Assembly (NCBI GenBank): GCA_030691665.1
Contig: JAUYDU010000054.1
Span: forward strand, 1 to 6,876
Direction: 5' to 3'
Length of the DNA stretch: 6,876 bases
Source: Chloroflexota bacterium
Lineage (GTDB): Bacteria > Chloroflexota > Dehalococcoidia > SM23-28-2
The notes under the pieces are model-generated. The model did not search any database, was not told the DNA's origin, and saw only the letters and a program-made list of their open reading frames with translations. The position numbers were made by a program, and so were the translations under genes. Positions within the stretch are counted from its first letter, which is position 1; every line of letters begins with the position of its first letter. Below are positions 5,083 through 6,876 of the stretch, one piece after another.

Positions 5083-5090
5083 AAGGAGGT
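5083..5090 (+). promoter_or_regulatory. Strong ribosome binding site
   Basis: AAGGAGGT is a full match to the anti-Shine-Dalgarno sequence, 8 nt before the ATG at 5099. It fixes the start and suggests efficient translation. Confidence 0.85.
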
Positions 5091-5098
5091 AAGGGAAG

Positions 5099-5539
5099 AT
5101 GAAGAAGAGAATCGTGATTGTGGCGGGCACCTTGGTGGTGCTTGCCGGCATCGCGATAGCGGCCTACGCCGCTTACGATATCGCAGGATCCTCATCGGCC
5201 GAGAGCTTTACCGCTGGCACGGCGGCGGATCTGGTCGTCGACCCGCAGTCGGAGGACCTGTGGGGCATCCTGCCGGGCGACACGAAGCGCATGGACGTCT
5301 TGATCACCAACAACAACGGTGGGTCGGCAACCGTAACGAGCCTGACCCTGGCGTTCAACGACGGCGGTGCCTGCGCATTCACCGTGACGCCCGTGGCGCC
5401 CACCCCCCCGTACAGCATCGGAGGAGGAGGGGGGGTCGTCTGGGACCAGGTGGACGTGACCATGGGCGACGCGAATGCCTCCTGTGAGGGCAACGCCGGC
5501 CTGACGGTGATCGCAACAGCCGCGGGCACGTTGCCGTAG
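5099..5539 (+). CDS. Short exported single-domain beta-sandwich protein
   Basis: The product has 146 residues. A signal peptide (MKKR, hydrophobic 5-22, likely cleavage AYA|AYD after residue 24) is followed by one beta-rich domain (about 43-146). It has an ILPGD turn (57-61), VLITNNNGGSATVTSLTL (67-84) and two Cys (92 and 129) in ACAFTV and ASCEGN, which could pair outside the cell. This layout matches, by eye, a widespread group of uncharacterised secreted actinobacterial and Chloroflexi proteins with PGDT...NPN...C...C motifs. It ends without an anchor. The mature N-terminus AAYDIAGSSSAESFTAG resembles that of the next gene. A short monomeric surface subunit is plausible but unproven. Coding call firm. 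Confidence 0.85.
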   Translation: MKKRIVIVAGTLVVLAGIAIAAYAAYDIAGSSSAESFTAGTAADLVVDPQSEDLWGILPGDTKRMDVLITNNNGGSATVTSLTLAFNDGGACAFTVTPVAPTPPYSIGGGGGVVWDQVDVTMGDANASCEGNAGLTVIATAAGTLP

Positions 5540-5546
5540 CGCTGGC

Positions 5547-5583
5547 GGTGTGTGCCGGGGAACGTAAGTCCCCGGCACGCACC
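5547..5583 (+). terminator. Long hairpin between the genes at 5099 and 5616
   Basis: Bases 5547-5561 pair with 5569-5583 over 15 bp with one G.T pair and a 7-nt loop. The core is GTGCCGGGGA/TCCCCGGCAC. No T-tract follows, so it may be a partial terminator or a stabiliser of the upstream message. Confidence 0.5.
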
Positions 5584-5615
5584 ATCCACGTTGACCCGGC
5601 GATGGCAGCGTTGCC

Positions 5616-6725
5616 ATGTTGAAAGTCGTAGGTTGGCTGGCATTCGCAGCGGCGGCAATACTGTTTCCGCTCGCTGTGTTCGCGGCTTACGATGTCACTG
5701 GCTTCTCCCCAGCCGAGCCGTTCCGCACCGGGTTCCGCGGCATCGCCGCCACCGTCGACATCCACCCCGACACGCTGGAGTTGCGGAGCCACGGCCAGCC
5801 CATTACCGCCTACATCGAGTTGCCCCAGGGCTTCGACGTGGCCGATATCGACGTTTCCACCGTCCGCCTCTGTCTGGGCCAGGCTACCGCTTGCCCCGAA
5901 GATGCGTCCATCAAGGCCCGGAAGCATCCGAGCGCGGTAGGTGACTACGACGGCGATACCATCCCCGATCTGATGGTGAAGTTCGACCGTGAGGAGCTCT
6001 TAGAGCTAGTCGGCGGTCAGACGGGCGACATCACGATGACCGTGACCGGCATGGTGAGCCCGCCGGGGCAGCCGTTCGCCGGCTTCGATACGGTAATGGT
6101 GATCGCCTCCGAAGGCCAGGGAGACGTTGCCTCCGGCGAGGAAGAAGACAGCTCCTCGCCCTCACCTGCACCATCGCCCACGGCGCTTCCGCCGCCAGGT
6201 GCGACCACGGATTACGAGATACGGCCCGGGGATACCTTGACCGACATCGCTGCCCGCTTTGGTACCACCGTCGAGGCGTTGGTACAGCTGAACGGCCTGA
6301 AGAGCGCGCAGGTCGTGTGGGCTGGGCAGGTGCTCCAGGTCCCGGCGACGGCGCCCCCCGCGCCCGCCGCGCCGCCCAGCCGGCCCCCGCCGGCCGTGGC
6401 CACCGTCGAGTATACGGTGCGGCCCGGCGAGAGTGTATGGGACGTGGCGGTGTTCTTTGGCACGACGGTGGAGACCATCGCCGCCTTGAACGGGCTGGCC
6501 AACCCCGGCCTGGTGGTGGTGGGCCAGCGCCTGCTCGTCCCGGAGCCGGCCGCAGGGGTCGGCGCTTCGCCGCCTGTGTTCACTTCGGGATACGTGGTTC
6601 AGACTGGAGAGACCCTGACAGATATCGCCGCGCGCTTCGGCACCACCGTCGAGGCCCTGGCCGCTGCCAACCACCTGGCCAATCCCAGCGTCATCCACCA
6701 CGGCTATCGTCTGCTTGTCCCCTAG
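5616..6725 (+). CDS. Exported triple-LysM protein, probable peptidoglycan binder
   Basis: The product has 369 residues. The signal peptide covers 1-23 (cleavage VFA|AYD). Residues 44-163 form a domain that resembles a diverged copy of the one in the gene at 3698: VDIHPDTLEL (47-56), VDVSTV-like DIDVSTVRL (77-85) and GDYDGDTIPDL (109-119), a DxDGDxxxD calcium-loop-like motif. An acidic and Pro-rich linker (170-198) leads to three LysM repeats at about 199-243, 265-309 and 325-369, each of the form YxxxxGxxxxDxAxxFGTTVExxxxxNxL...GxxLxVP. The protein ends with the third repeat. LysM domains bind N-acetylglucosamine-containing glycans, so it should sit in the cell wall; no hydrolase domain is present. 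There is no clear ribosome binding site before the ATG, and an in-frame TGA at 5592-5594 excludes longer forms. Confidence 0.9.
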   Translation: MLKVVGWLAFAAAAILFPLAVFAAYDVTGFSPAEPFRTGFRGIAATVDIHPDTLELRSHGQPITAYIELPQGFDVADIDVSTVRLCLGQATACPEDASIKARKHPSAVGDYDGDTIPDLMVKFDREELLELVGGQTGDITMTVTGMVSPPGQPFAGFDTVMVIASEGQGDVASGEEEDSSSPSPAPSPTALPPPGATTDYEIRPGDTLTDIAARFGTTVEALVQLNGLKSAQVVWAGQVLQVPATAPPAPAAPPSRPPPAVATVEYTVRPGESVWDVAVFFGTTVETIAALNGLANPGLVVVGQRLLVPEPAAGVGASPPVFTSGYVVQTGETLTDIAARFGTTVEALAAANHLANPSVIHHGYRLLVP

Positions 6726-6739
6726 CGGCGCAAGGAGCC

Positions 6740-6763
6740 GGGGCGGGCGGGTTCGCCCGCCCC
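6740..6763. terminator. Bidirectional hairpin between convergent genes
   Basis: GGGGCGGGCG (6740-6749) and CGCCCGCCCC (6754-6763) form a perfect 10-bp stem with a GGTT loop. It fills most of the 37-nt gap between the LysM gene and the convergent ferredoxin-type gene. No T-tract is seen on either strand. Confidence 0.55.
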
Positions 6764-6876
6764 TAGTACAGCCTCACCACCGCCACCGCGTCCGCCGGGC
6801 AGCGGTCCACGCACAGATTGCACAGGATGCACTCGTCCTCGTTGGCGTACACCACCTGGGCCGCCTGCCCCTCGCC
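6763..6876 (-). CDS. C-terminus of a [4Fe-4S] ferredoxin-type protein (partial)
   Basis: Only the last 37 codons are in the window. The motif CILCNLCVDRCP (CxxCxxCxxxCP) is a complete [4Fe-4S] cluster site, followed by ADAVAVVRLY and a TAG stop. A single cluster motif at the C-terminus occurs in ferredoxins and in iron-sulfur subunits of many oxidoreductases, so the exact enzyme cannot be named. It is transcribed towards the LysM gene and is likely unrelated in function. A 41-bp copy of its end lies at 4462-4502. Confidence 0.85.
   Translation of the reverse strand, partial: GEGQAAQVVYANEDECILCNLCVDRCPADAVAVVRLY

Noticed and set aside
1..6876. CRISPR array, tRNA or rRNA genes, transposase genes
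   Set aside because: No regularly spaced repeats, cloverleaf, ribosomal RNA sequence or transposase-like protein could be seen.

Overview
This is a GC-rich bacterial window. It holds five complete forward-strand genes, all for exported proteins, and the 3' end of one reverse-strand [4Fe-4S] ferredoxin-type gene at the right edge. The protein architectures (signal peptides, LPxTG-like tail, LysM wall-binding repeats, Ig-like surface domains) and the many short palindromic intergenic repeats suggest an environmental Chloroflexota-type or other monoderm lineage. That taxonomic guess is inference and of modest confidence. No gene symbol can be assigned.

The layout is two parallel units. Unit 1: a palindromic upstream site (256-269), a sigma70-type promoter (296-325), a long structured leader (about 326-650) and a further 330 nt of hairpin-rich untranslated sequence. 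These are followed by an exported Ig-like protein (982-2076), a spacer with three strong palindromes, a three-domain membrane-anchored surface protein (2353-3609, probably with its own promoter) and a small exported protein with a sortase-signal-like tail (3698-4444). Unit 2: a second palindrome-promoter-leader set (4526-4915), then a short exported beta-sandwich protein (5099-5539) and a triple-LysM protein (5616-6725) converging on the ferredoxin-type gene.

The main discovery is the leader pair. The two copies have diverged, but three stems are kept in the same geometry, and two of them carry compensatory base changes (T-A to C-G in one, A-T to G-C in the other). That indicates a selected RNA structure. 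Each copy ends its compact core in an intrinsic-terminator-like hairpin with five T. Upstream, ATTG-N6-CAAT palindromes lie exactly 26 nt from the -35 hexamer in both copies, and a 24-bp stretch at the predicted start of transcription is identical. I do not recognise this RNA as a known riboswitch or small RNA class.

A near-identical 41-bp piece of the ferredoxin gene's 3' end also lies at the end of unit 1, beside its own tandem duplicate. This suggests the whole locus arose by an old segmental duplication next to the ferredoxin gene. Together the genes look like a cell-surface assembly set: secreted beta-sandwich subunits, a membrane-anchored Ig-like scaffold, a possible wall-anchored small protein and a LysM peptidoglycan binder. 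The parallel with Csc/WxL clusters of Firmicutes is architectural and unproven.
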